The notes beneath the pieces were generated by a model. It had not been told where the DNA came from, did not search any database, and worked only from the letters and a program-made list of their open reading frames with translations. From positions 4,774,001 through 4,838,000 of the forward strand of contig NZ_CP030840.1 in assembly GCF_003330725.1 (NCBI RefSeq): 64,000 nucleotides of DNA, in the 5' to 3' direction. Positions 53,761 to 61,630 of this stretch are shown here, in pieces; the first letter of the stretch is position 1, and each line of letters begins with the position of its first letter. The position numbers and the translations under genes are program-made. This DNA is from Acidisarcina polymorpha. Lineage in GTDB: Bacteria; Acidobacteriota; Terriglobia; Terriglobales; Acidobacteriaceae.

Positions 53761-55290
53761 TCAGCGAGTAGCGGCCTCATAGGGGAGGAAGAGTGTGAAG
53801 ACTGTGCCAGACGAAGCCTCGGTGCGGCTTCGGACTCCCAGCCGACCACTGTGACGCTCGACGATCTCCTGACTGACCCAGAGACCGAGGCCAGTGCCTG
53901 CAATGCCCTTGGTGGTGAAGAAGGCTTCGAAGATGCGGCGGAGGTTCGGGCCGTCGATTCCGGATCCCGTGTCCGCAACCGTGAGAAGCAGACCGCTCCG
54001 GCCGGTACGCCAATCTGTCGATTCACGGGCGCGTAGGAGCATGCGTCCTCCTTTCGCACCCATGGCGTCGATGGCGTTGCCGACCAGATTATTCAGGACT
54101 TGGCGGATTTCACCCTCAAAGCAGAGAACCGGGCGAGTGATCTTAAGCCTGCGTTCGACAATGATGCCTGCGTTCGATAAGCGGTCCTGGCGAATGGAGA
54201 GGCAATCATCGAACAGCTCAGAGGCGAGGATCGCTCGCGGAGCTGATTGCTGCTTATGGAACCGAAGGGTCTGGCTGGTGATGTCGGCAACGCGGCGGAG
54301 TTCGCGCTCAGCGACGGCGAGATATTCACGAGCGTCCTGGTCGGGAGTAGCTTGGCGTGCGAGGTACAGGAGATTGGTAACGCATTCGAGAAGGTTGTTA
54401 ATCTCGTGAGCAATCGATGAGGAGAGGCGGCCGACAGCCGCAAGCTTTTCGGTGCGGAGGAGAGTATCCATAGCGATGTGGCGCTCGGTGACGTCGAGAA
54501 CTACGCCGACGAGGGTCGTGGGAAGACCGTTGGCGTTGAAGAGGATGCGGCCGCTGGCAACGATCCAGTGAAGAGAACCGTCGGGCCAAAAGACGCGGTA
54601 TTCGGCGCGCTGGGGGACGCGCTCGCGGATAGCGGCCCCGAGGGCGGCCGTGACGGCGGCGCAGTCTTCAGGGTGGATGGCGTTTTGGAAGTCCTCAAAG
54701 GTGAATGGGTCATCGGGTTTCCGGCCGAAGTTGGCCTTGCAGCTGTCCGAGCACTGCAGATTGCCGGCGTCCAGGTCGCGCTCCCAGGTGCCGATGTGGG
54801 CGGTTTCGGCGGCGAGCCGGAGGCGTTCCTCGCTTTGCCGAAGAGCGATCAGCGCACGATCACGCTCAGCCATGGCGTCGCGAACCTGAAATTGGCGTTT
54901 GCGTGCGCGGATGGCGGATTCGACGGTGTTCACAAGAGTGCCAGGGCGGATGGGTCGCTCGAGGAGGCTGTGATAGCCGAGAGGAAGGCGTGTGCACTGA
55001 CGTTCGATGCTCTCCTGCGTTTCGTTCTCGCCGGAGGTGAGCACGAGGACGGGGAGGTCGGACCAGGGCGGTTGGGACTGAAGGAGATGGGAAAGATGGG
55101 CGACGACACCGGGGCTGAGAGCCTCTTCGGCGATGATGAGGGCGCCCACGCGGTCGCGCTCGGCAGGGGTGAGGTTCTCAACGGAGGGAGGGAAGATGCA
55201 GGCCTGAAGGCCTGCGGTGGCGAGGGACTGTGTGATCAGCTCGACGTCGCCTCCGCTGGGTGTCAGAACCTGGACGGGGTGGTTATTCAC
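53761..55290 (-). CDS. PAS-containing sensor histidine kinase with pseudo-receiver domain
   Basis: 509 residues from a GTG at 55290, chosen because GGAGG sits eight bases upstream. An N-terminal receiver-like domain (VQVLTPSGGDVELITQSLAT, PVLVLTSGENETQESIERQ) has Glu-Glu (LIIAEEAL) in place of the phosphorylated aspartate. A PAS domain follows (LAAETAHIGTWERDLDAG, FWPDGSLHWIVASGRILF). The H box is AVGRLSSSIAHEINNLLECV, and the ATPase domain has NNLVGNAIDAMGAKG, DTGSGI and GTGLGLWVSQEIVERH. No response regulator is adjacent, so it is an orphan kinase. No membrane span; cytoplasmic. Confidence 0.88.
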   Translation of the reverse strand: MNNHPVQVLTPSGGDVELITQSLATAGLQACIFPPSVENLTPAERDRVGALIIAEEALSPGVVAHLSHLLQSQPPWSDLPVLVLTSGENETQESIERQCTRLPLGYHSLLERPIRPGTLVNTVESAIRARKRQFQVRDAMAERDRALIALRQSEERLRLAAETAHIGTWERDLDAGNLQCSDSCKANFGRKPDDPFTFEDFQNAIHPEDCAAVTAALGAAIRERVPQRAEYRVFWPDGSLHWIVASGRILFNANGLPTTLVGVVLDVTERHIAMDTLLRTEKLAAVGRLSSSIAHEINNLLECVTNLLYLARQATPDQDAREYLAVAERELRRVADITSQTLRFHKQQSAPRAILASELFDDCLSIRQDRLSNAGIIVERRLKITRPVLCFEGEIRQVLNNLVGNAIDAMGAKGGRMLLRARESTDWRTGRSGLLLTVADTGSGIDGPNLRRIFEAFFTTKGIAGTGLGLWVSQEIVERHSGRLGVRSRTEASSGTVFTLFLPYEAATR

Positions 55291-55540
55291 TCGCGAGCCC
55301 TCCTTCATAACGGCGTTATGGCCGAGGATTTTGGAGACACCCGTCAGGACGCTGCGGAACCACGGTAAGGGTTTTCCCGCTTGGGTGCATCCCAGCCAAG
55401 TCTCTTCTCCCCTCCCTGCCTCCCCGCGAAGCCGAAAAAGAGGATAGCCAACTGACGACAATCCTCAATTTACGTACCCGAGCTCACAGAACGCATCGAG
55501 GATCTCATAGGTCTTGGACCGCCTCGTCACTGCATAATGG

Positions 55541-55978
55541 CTAGCCGATAGGCAGACCAGCTAGTTTGGCGTAGGTTACCGGATTGGCGTATTCGTACCC
55601 TTCCGCAATCTTGTCATCGCGGATCACGAATTTGAAAATGTATACGTTGTTATAGGCGGTGCCGTCCTGAGCGATGTAGTCGCCCCTTGATTCCACGAAG
55701 ACATTGCTGCCGTCCGTGGTGACGAAATACTTGGGCTCGAGCATCTTGATCTGCCTGAAACGCTCTAAGACCTGACCCTGGTACTTAGTGACGGCTTCTT
55801 TGCCCTTATAGGTAAACCAGTTTTCCTGTTTCCCGGACGCAGCCAGGGGAAAGATGTATACCGCGTCGTCGCTAAACAGCGCCATGGTTGCGGCTAGATC
55901 ATGACGTTCTTTGGCGGCAAAGAACGCCTTCACTAGGTCAAGCGCCGTGTTTGACTTCTCCTGCTCTTCATGGCTCAT
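55541..55978 (-). CDS. NTF2-like/SnoaL-like protein (PhzA/B-type)
   Basis: 145 residues from the ATG at 55978, preceded by AAAGAGAA. The conserved cone-fold pattern is ALDLVKAFFAAKERHDLAAT, MALFSDDAVYIFPLAASG, VTKYQGQVLERF and NNVYIFKFVIRDDKIAEGYE. No signal is present. Such proteins bind small aromatic or lactone intermediates. It lies isolated between the kinase and the SDR with a regulatory twin. Confidence 0.82.
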   Translation of the reverse strand: MSHEEQEKSNTALDLVKAFFAAKERHDLAATMALFSDDAVYIFPLAASGKQENWFTYKGKEAVTKYQGQVLERFRQIKMLEPKYFVTTDGSNVFVESRGDYIAQDGTAYNNVYIFKFVIRDDKIAEGYEYANPVTYAKLAGLPIG

Positions 55979-56192
55979 GTGCATTCTCTTTCTGGGACCC
56001 ATAAGCATGTCACAGTGCGAAATAAGTGCTTGTCTCTGTGATGATGACTCACTTGCGAAAAGCTGCGAGCCCGGTATTGCAGTACAGCAAACTTATTTTG
56101 CAGGATGTATGGCTACCCATAGAATCTCCTGAGCGCCTGTCGTCACTCCACTCCTCAGGGATTAGTGAACACGCTTTGCAGATGAATAACTG

Positions 56193-56945
56193 CTAGATTT
56201 GAACCATCCCGCCATCGACAAAAAGTTCAGCGCCGTTCACATAGCTTGCATCTTCTGAGGCTAGAAATAGAACTGCTTTTGCAATCTCGTCCGGATTGCC
56301 GGGGCGACCGAGAGGGATGTCTTTAGACAGTTCCGACAAGAGTCGCTCGGCGTTTTCACGGCCACCTGTCGCTTTCTCGATCGAAGGAGTACGTACGGGT
56401 CCTGGGCTGACGACGTTTACGCGTATCCGCCGCTCCCTGAGTTCGTTCGCCCACGTGCGCGCGAAGCTCCTTACCGCCGCCTTGCTCGCGCTCAACACGC
56501 CGAAACCAGGGATCCCCTTGATCGTCCACATGGAAGCATTCAGAACAACGGCCGCTCCATCGGGCATTAACGGTAGAGCCTTCTGCATGCAGAAGAACAC
56601 ACCTTTGACATTAGCGGAGAACCCGGCTTCGAACTGACTTTCAGATACCTGTTCAATCTTGAGATGTTCAGCCGTACCGGCATTCGCGAACAGGATATCC
56701 AGCCGCCCCGCCTGCTTTCTGACCTCCGTGAACAGTCTGTCGAGATCCTCCAGCTTGGAGACATCGCCCTGGATGCCCACAGCTCCATGACCGATCTGCT
56801 CGATCGCCGCTGCGAGTTCTGGACTTCTTCGCCCTGTTACAAAGACCCTCGCGCCCTCCGCTGCGAGCAATTTGGCTGTCGCCAATCCAATGCCGCTTGT
56901 TCCGCCTGTAACCACCGCAATCTTGTTCTCAACTCGTCCCGACAT
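56193..56945 (-). CDS. short-chain dehydrogenase-like protein lacking the catalytic tyrosine
   Basis: 250 residues from the ATG at 56945. The cofactor motif AVVTGGTSGIGLATAKLLAA and NAG (DILFANAGTAEH) are intact, as are the catalytic-serine block VVLNASMWTIKG and VSPGPVRTPS, and it ends FVDGGMVQI. The expected YxxxK motif reads LSASK (FGVLSASKAAVRS): tyrosine is replaced by leucine while lysine stays. Other SDRs in the window keep tyrosine. It may have lost reductase activity or use another residue. The divergent TetR gene and two palindromes lie upstream. Confidence 0.85.
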   Translation of the reverse strand: MSGRVENKIAVVTGGTSGIGLATAKLLAAEGARVFVTGRRSPELAAAIEQIGHGAVGIQGDVSKLEDLDRLFTEVRKQAGRLDILFANAGTAEHLKIEQVSESQFEAGFSANVKGVFFCMQKALPLMPDGAAVVLNASMWTIKGIPGFGVLSASKAAVRSFARTWANELRERRIRVNVVSPGPVRTPSIEKATGGRENAERLLSELSKDIPLGRPGNPDEIAKAVLFLASEDASYVNGAELFVDGGMVQI

Positions 56946-56980
56946 ACTTGGTCTCCTAAAGCCGATGATCTTCATCCATT

Positions 56981-57029
56981 TCCAACGCTCTGGTTGGATA
57001 CTTCATGAGATTCCAACCGAACCGTTGGA
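56981..57029. promoter_or_regulatory. twin inverted-repeat operators of the TetR regulator
   Basis: TCCAAC-N6-GTTGGA occurs twice: 56981-56998 and 57012-57029, with identical arms and different spacers (GCTCTG and CGAACC). Their starts are 31 bases apart, about three helical turns, placing the two on the same face. They sit between the divergent SDR and TetR starts, so one repressor dimer of dimers could control both. Confidence 0.75.
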
Positions 57030-57049
57030 GATTCAAATAGAATCACGCT

Positions 57050-57643
57050 ATGGCTTGGGATACACAGGAAACGCGTCGTCGTCTTCAGCAATCGGCATGC
57101 GCAGAATTCACGGCACATGGTCCGGACGGTACGACCATGGCACGAATCGCAGCTCTCGCGGGAATCAACAAGGAGCGGCTCTACAACTATTTCGGGGACA
57201 AACGACGACTTTTTGAAACGGTGCTGATCGAAGAGCTCGAAAAGCTCGCTGTCTCCTTGGGAGCGAACGCTCCCGGCCTGGAGGATGTCGGGGAATATAC
57301 GGGCTGCATCTTCGACTATCATGCCGAGCATCCTCAGCTGGTCCGGCTCTTGCTTTGGGAGGGTCTGGCCGGGGGTCCAGCCGTAAACGAGGCCGCCCGC
57401 ACGGCTCACTATCAGCGCACGGTTGCGATGTTTGCCGAAGCACAACGTGACGGCACACTGAATGACGATCTTGATCCAGCAAAGCTGGTCTTTCTACTGA
57501 TCGGACTGGCTGCGTGGTGGTTTGCCGTACCCCAGTTGTCGCGCATGGTCACAGGCTCGGATGGCAGTGCTTCACGGGAGCGAAGCCGACGTAGGGCCTG
57601 TGTTGTGAGCGCCGCCCAGCATCTGGCCTCCCCACACCCGTAA
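57050..57643 (+). CDS. TetR-family regulator
   Basis: 197 residues. The helix-turn-helix is TTMARIAALAGINKERLYNY FGDK in sequence order (residues about 30-53), followed by an all-helical ligand domain (GCIFDYHAEHPQLVRLLLWE and LVFLLIGLAAWWFAVPQL). It lies divergent to the SDR-like gene and is the natural owner of the two TCCAAC palindromes, so it likely represses both genes until an inducer binds. Its C-terminal 20 residues are arginine/serine-rich. Confidence 0.9.
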   Translation: MAWDTQETRRRLQQSACAEFTAHGPDGTTMARIAALAGINKERLYNYFGDKRRLFETVLIEELEKLAVSLGANAPGLEDVGEYTGCIFDYHAEHPQLVRLLLWEGLAGGPAVNEAARTAHYQRTVAMFAEAQRDGTLNDDLDPAKLVFLLIGLAAWWFAVPQLSRMVTGSDGSASRERSRRRACVVSAAQHLASPHP

Positions 57644-57785
57644 GGAGCGACTGCCATCGCCGGAAAGATGGCGTCCCGGAAATACGCCGGTTCGTCAACT
57701 GTCTCTTCTCCAACATCGGGAAGGTAACTCAATAGCGTTGCTCCCGAGGATGCGAATTGAAAGATTTATGCCGGCTTCCGTCACA

Positions 57786-58316
57786 TCATAGAGTTCGGGC
57801 CTTTGTCGCTCGACGGGATTTCAGGCCGGGCAGTTCTGGATGAACACCGGGCTGAAGCCCCTGTCCGGTAGCGATCTTTCGAAGAAGTTGCGTCAGTTCT
57901 CGACGTTCCAGTGGATTAAGAGCAGCGCAGATGCGATCTCCATGCGCTTCCGTGAGAGCGATCAGCTCTGACGTCATCCTCTGACCCTTGTTGGTCAGCA
58001 GAAGCGTATAGGAACGTCGGTCAGACGCGTTGTGACCGCGTCGCACAAGGCCTTTCTGTTCGAGTTCGTCGATCAGCCTGACCAGATTGCTAGGAAACAT
58101 TCCGAGAGTATCCCCTAACTCGCGCTGAGTCAGCCTATTCGTTCTGAAGATCGCCTTGAGCACGCCTACATGGGCGAGCCGAAGGCCGAGAGGAACAACC
58201 CGCTTTCCAAAGGAAATCTGCGAGTGTGATCCAACCTGTGCAATGAGAAACGCGAGATCGCCTGGGGAGCCACTGTCCTGATCCGGTAATGGAGCCGCCA
58301 GCTTGTTCTTGGTCAT
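57786..58316 (-). CDS. MarR-family regulator
   Basis: 176 residues. The winged helix contains LAHVGVLKAIFRTNRLTQRE and GDTLGMFPSNLVRLIDELEQ, then GLVRRGHNASDRRSYTLLLT (the wing with the conserved D/R pair). A proline/lysine-rich tail of about 25 residues follows. It is divergent from the four-span membrane protein at 58391, with a 16-base palindrome between them. Members sense phenolic or oxidising compounds and repress neighbouring genes. Confidence 0.9.
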   Translation of the reverse strand: MTKNKLAAPLPDQDSGSPGDLAFLIAQVGSHSQISFGKRVVPLGLRLAHVGVLKAIFRTNRLTQRELGDTLGMFPSNLVRLIDELEQKGLVRRGHNASDRRSYTLLLTNKGQRMTSELIALTEAHGDRICAALNPLERRELTQLLRKIATGQGLQPGVHPELPGLKSRRATKARTL

Positions 58317-58358
58317 AGCTATATGTTATAACGATTATCTCATGTATCTTTCGCGTCC

Positions 58359-58374
58359 AGAACACTCATGTTCT
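58359..58374. promoter_or_regulatory. probable MarR operator
   Basis: AGAACA-CTCA-TGTTCT (58359-58374) is a perfect 6-4-6 inverted repeat between the MarR start (58316) and the membrane-protein start (58391). A shorter palindrome GTTATAAC lies at 58325-58332, next to the MarR start. Confidence 0.65.
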
Positions 58375-58390
58375 TAAGAGGTGGCCGTTT

Positions 58391-58813
58391 ATGGAAATCG
58401 CAAAATGGGTCGTCGCACTAGTCGCAGTGTTCAACTTCGGTGGCTATGTCGCGGACGCAGTTATTCCGTTTACAGCAAAACAGCACATCCATAATCCGCA
58501 CTGGTCTCCCCACGCCAAGTTTCACAATGCACAAACCATGCTGCTGGGCATAGGTTTGGGACTCTTTTCGCTATTTCTCCTCTTCGGAACTGGGCCGTTG
58601 ACTTTCTTGCACTTCACCCTTGCTGCTGTTGCGGGTGCACTCTACTTTGTGGCTATGCTTCTGTCCCCTGTCTTTCCGGGTACGGGCTGGAGTGATCCTG
58701 AGTTTACGAAGGAGAACGGATCCGTCCTGGGGATGCACCCCCAACTTTTTGTAGGGTTGTTGGTGTGTTTGATTCTTTTCGTGGCCTGCGTATACGCGCT
58801 CGTGAAGCACTAG
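58391..58813 (+). CDS. four-span membrane protein of unknown function
   Basis: 140 residues with AGAGGTGG upstream. Four hydrophobic spans are visible (WVVALVAVFNFGGYVADAVI, MLLGIGLGLFSLFLLF, FLHFTLAAVAGALYFVAMLL and LFVGLLVCLILFVACVYALV). The loop after span one is histidine-rich (KQHIHNPHWSPHAKFHN) and could bind metal or a quinone. It resembles small integral proteins found beside MarR or TetR regulators; I do not recognise a studied member. It is followed by a terminator. Confidence 0.75.
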   Translation: MEIAKWVVALVAVFNFGGYVADAVIPFTAKQHIHNPHWSPHAKFHNAQTMLLGIGLGLFSLFLLFGTGPLTFLHFTLAAVAGALYFVAMLLSPVFPGTGWSDPEFTKENGSVLGMHPQLFVGLLVCLILFVACVYALVKH

Positions 58814-59001
58814 AGTCCATAGGAAGCGAACGCTGGAAGGGCAAGGCAGATGTTTCTCGACCGTCGGTCGCCTCTTTTGCAAATGAGTAGATCACGCAGG
58901 AAGCAGGGGAGGACGGGGAAAGAGACTCTTGCGAAACGCGCAAAAAGGGGTCACTAAGTCGGGCGAGTACCGATGAGAAGCCGATTGCGCGGTACATGGC
59001 T

Positions 59002-59028
59002 AAGAGGCTGCAATCGCGGCAGCCTCTT
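59002..59028. terminator. bidirectional terminator between convergent genes
   Basis: AAGAGGCTGC (59002-59011) pairs with GCAGCCTCTT (59019-59028) around a seven-base loop. It lies between the ends of the membrane-protein gene and the SDR gene, and can serve both. The rest of 58814-59033 shows no gene. Confidence 0.8.
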
Positions 59029-59033
59029 TCACC

Positions 59034-59834
59034 TTAGTTGGTCGTCGGCATCATGCCGCCATCTACTCGTAAGTTGGCGCCTGTGATGAAGTCAGCGAGA
59101 GGACTTGATAAAAAAGCCACCATGTTCGCAATGTCCATCGGTGAGCCGATCCTGCCGGCGGGCAGACGGGTTTGCTGCACATAGAACTGCTCGAATGTGT
59201 CGAAGTTGTACTCCTGACCCTGCGAGGTCATCATTTCCCGTGCCCCAGCTTCCATCCCCGGTGTTCGTATGGGCCCTGGGCTCACTGTGTTTGCCGTAAC
59301 GCCTGTCCCGCCGAGTTCCTTTGCCAAAGAAACAGCCTGGGCGATGTTGGCAGCCTTCGTTGTTCCGTAGTTGGCAACAGGCGGACCTGGCATCGGGCCG
59401 AGGAAGCTGCCCAGCATGACGACCCGACCCCACTTGCGCTCCACCATGGATGGAACAAGCTGCGTGACCAGCCGTACCACCGAGCCCACATTCGCGTTAT
59501 ACAAATCGATCCACTCAGCTGCAGTCGATAGCAGCCATGGCTTCATGGGAAATGCCCCAGCGTTGTTGACGAGGATGTCGATACCGCCAAACACGGACAA
59601 GGAGACGTTCACAACATTAGCCGTTTCCTCATCGCTTCCAAGATCGCCGATGGCCGCGATGGCCATTCCCCCAGTCGCCGTGATCTCCTGCACCACGCGA
59701 TCCGCTTCGGCTTTTCGCCTGCCATGAACAACAACCTGAACACCTTCCCCTGCAAGAGTCTTGGCGATCTGTTCCCCAATTCCACTTGTACTTCCTGTGA
59801 CCAATGCACGCTTCCCATTTAGCTGTAGATCCAT
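59034..59834 (-). CDS. short-chain dehydrogenase/reductase
   Basis: 266 residues from the ATG at 59834, with GGAGG five bases away. Cofactor motif ALVTGSTSGIGEQIAKTLAG, NNAGA (DILVNNAGAFPM), catalytic Ser in VVMLGSFLG, YxxxK as YGTTKAANIAQAV, and SPGPIRTPGME. It ends in the usual DGGMMPTTN. The downstream arginines and the NADP-favouring GRRKAEADR after the second strand suggest NADPH. It reduces a ketone or aldehyde of unknown identity. A TetR gene is divergent to it. Confidence 0.92.
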   Translation of the reverse strand: MDLQLNGKRALVTGSTSGIGEQIAKTLAGEGVQVVVHGRRKAEADRVVQEITATGGMAIAAIGDLGSDEETANVVNVSLSVFGGIDILVNNAGAFPMKPWLLSTAAEWIDLYNANVGSVVRLVTQLVPSMVERKWGRVVMLGSFLGPMPGPPVANYGTTKAANIAQAVSLAKELGGTGVTANTVSPGPIRTPGMEAGAREMMTSQGQEYNFDTFEQFYVQQTRLPAGRIGSPMDIANMVAFLSSPLADFITGANLRVDGGMMPTTN

Positions 59835-59900
59835 CGATGCCTCCATTTCGTAATGAACACTATGGAAAGTATGCGTGTGTTGCCGACTTTGGTCAAGGGA

Positions 59901-59922
59901 TTCCATAATAGTTGTTATGGAA
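59901..59922. promoter_or_regulatory. probable TetR operator over the regulator start
   Basis: TTCCATAA-N6-TTATGGAA (59901-59922) is a perfect 8-6-8 inverted repeat. It covers the ATG of the TetR gene (59917) and lies 67 bases from the SDR start, so it can repress both directions. Confidence 0.8.
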
Positions 59923-60546
59923 ACGCAAGAGCCTCCGGCAGCGAAACGACTCGGACGGCCGCTCTCGTTCGATCGTGATGAGGCGCTGAATGCGGCCTTG
60001 TTGCAGTTCTGGCATACGGGTTACGAGACCACAAGCGTCGCTGAGCTCACCCACGCCATGGGCATTACCGCGCCGAGCCTGTACACCGCCTTCGGAGACA
60101 AGGAATCACTTTTCCTCGAATGCCTGGAAAAGTATGCGAACCCAGGACCGAAGACGACTCCCGAGCTGATTGCGGAGGCCGGCTCCGCCCGGCAGGCGGC
60201 GCAGCAACTCCTTGAGGTTTCCGCGCGGTGGTTCACTCAACACGACGCCCCTGCCGGGTGTCTGGTCGCAAGCGCTGCGTCCAGCGGGTCGGTCAATTCA
60301 CAGCGGGTGCGTGCAGCCCTGAAGAACATCCGCGACGCAAACCGGAAGGCCCTTCAAAAACGAACAGAACGAGACATCCGAGAGGGGCACCTGCCCGGAA
60401 CGGCAAACGCGCAAGCTCTCGCCTCCATGACGATGGCTATCGTTCAAGGCATGTCAACGTTGGCGAGGGACGGGGTGGGTCAGAAGGCTTTACTGGACTT
60501 GGCACAAACGGCAATGAGAGCTTGGCCAACGAATAAGTCTTCATGA
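59917..60546 (+). CDS. TetR-family regulator
   Basis: 209 residues from the ATG at 59917; an earlier in-frame ATG at 59875 is disfavoured because it would read through the operator. The helix-turn-helix is TSVAELTHAMGITAPSLYTA, followed by FGDKESLFLECLEKYA. The ligand domain has WFTQHDAPAGCLVASAASSG, a phrase seen in many TetR regulators of aldehyde or aromatic responses. It represses itself and the divergent SDR via the overlapping palindrome. Confidence 0.9.
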   Translation: METQEPPAAKRLGRPLSFDRDEALNAALLQFWHTGYETTSVAELTHAMGITAPSLYTAFGDKESLFLECLEKYANPGPKTTPELIAEAGSARQAAQQLLEVSARWFTQHDAPAGCLVASAASSGSVNSQRVRAALKNIRDANRKALQKRTERDIREGHLPGTANAQALASMTMAIVQGMSTLARDGVGQKALLDLAQTAMRAWPTNKSS

Positions 60547-60652
60547 ACGCTGTTCCCGGAAGTGACGCTCCTGGATGATTGGTGCTAAAACGCCGGTGCG
60601 CTCATTGGCGACCACTCACGATGTCAGTCGCTGGCGGGTGCGTCGCAAGTAG

Positions 60653-60679
60653 AGAGCGGAGCCCATAGGACTCCGCTCT
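60653..60679. terminator. bidirectional terminator
   Basis: AGAGCGGAG (60653-60661) pairs with CTCCGCTCT (60671-60679) around a nine-base loop, between the convergent ends of the TetR gene and the next SDR. Confidence 0.7.
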
Positions 60680-60701
60680 TCGCTTCGAAAAGGTTCGCAG
60701 A

Positions 60702-61433
60702 CTACCAGCCGTACGAGCCGTCCTTGTGGAAGAAGCCCGCGGTGGGGCCGTCTTCGCCAATCTGCGCATACTTTACGATCGCGATGGCGCCGTCGGCTGC
60801 CGTCCCCGGACCACTATGGTTGTTCAGGTCCGTGGCGACGTAGCCAGGGCAAACCGAGTTAACCTTCACCTTCGTGTCCCGCAATTCCCACGCCAAGTTC
60901 ACGGTGAACATATTCAGCGCTGCCTTTGATGCGTTATACCCGAGCGGCTTTACCCCATAGAACGGCGTGTCCGGGTTGGTGTTGATCTCGAGAGAGCCGA
61001 GACCGCTGGAGACATTTACAATGCGTGCTGCGGGTGCTGCCTTAAGTAGCGGCAGCAGAGGCTGCGTGAACTCTACCGTGCCGAAGAAGTTGGTGTTGAA
61101 AATGCGCTTCATAACGTCGATCGAAACCGTGCTAGCAGGCGCATCAGCCCCCGTCATGTCGGCAACACCAGCGTTGTTGACCAGCACATCCAGGTGGCCA
61201 CAGTCCTTCAGAATCTTCTCCGCAAGCGCCGTCGCGGTTTCGTGCGCGCGCTCCAGATCGGCGTGGACAAATCGGACGTCCAGCGCTTCGGCGCGCAGTT
61301 TTGCCGCGGCCTCCTCTCCGCGGATGGCATCGCGTGCGCCCAGCAATACAGTAAAGCCAGCTTTGCCAAGAGCCCGCGAAACCTCGAATCCGATGCCCTT
61401 GTTGGCGCCCGTTACCAGAACTACCTTTGCCAT
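60702..61433 (-). CDS. short-chain dehydrogenase/reductase (carbonyl reductase-like)
   Basis: 243 residues with AGGAG before the ATG. Cofactor motif VVLVTGANKGIGFEVSRALG, GARD at the second strand, NNAGVADM, catalytic serine in RIVNVSSGLGSLEINTNP, and YxxxK in LGYNASKAALNMF. The extra loop before the tyrosine and KVNSVCPGYVATDLNNHSGP place it with plant and bacterial carbonyl or menthone reductase-like SDRs that act as monomers. It ends FFHKDGSYGW. It reduces aldehydes or quinones with NADPH. No regulator is directly attached. Confidence 0.92.
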   Translation of the reverse strand: MAKVVLVTGANKGIGFEVSRALGKAGFTVLLGARDAIRGEEAAAKLRAEALDVRFVHADLERAHETATALAEKILKDCGHLDVLVNNAGVADMTGADAPASTVSIDVMKRIFNTNFFGTVEFTQPLLPLLKAAPAARIVNVSSGLGSLEINTNPDTPFYGVKPLGYNASKAALNMFTVNLAWELRDTKVKVNSVCPGYVATDLNNHSGPGTAADGAIAIVKYAQIGEDGPTAGFFHKDGSYGW

Positions 61434-61591
61434 GCATCATCTCCTGTGCCGCTCGCGGTTAGATTCTCTCAACGCGCGGAAAGATTCGACGACGATCCAA
61501 CTAGGCGGCGCCACCACCGCTGAGAAGCAGATGCTTCTTGAGATCGGTCATACTGACTGCCCTTGTATTGGTGTTTCGAAACGGGAGTTCT

Positions 61592-61623
61592 GAGGAGGGC
61601 GCGCGTTGCGGCACGCCCTCCTC
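61592..61623 (-). terminator. rho-independent terminator-like hairpin
   Basis: GAGGAGGGCG (61592-61601) pairs with CGCCCTCCTC (61614-61623) over a 12-base loop, eight bases past the stop of the SDR at 61631. No long T run follows. Confidence 0.5.
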
Positions 61624-61630
61624 GTTCTTG

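Noticed and set aside
54478-55368. 296-codon plus-strand open frame across the histidine kinase
   Set aside because: Its sequence is glycine/aspartate-rich shadow of the PAS and receiver-like domains.
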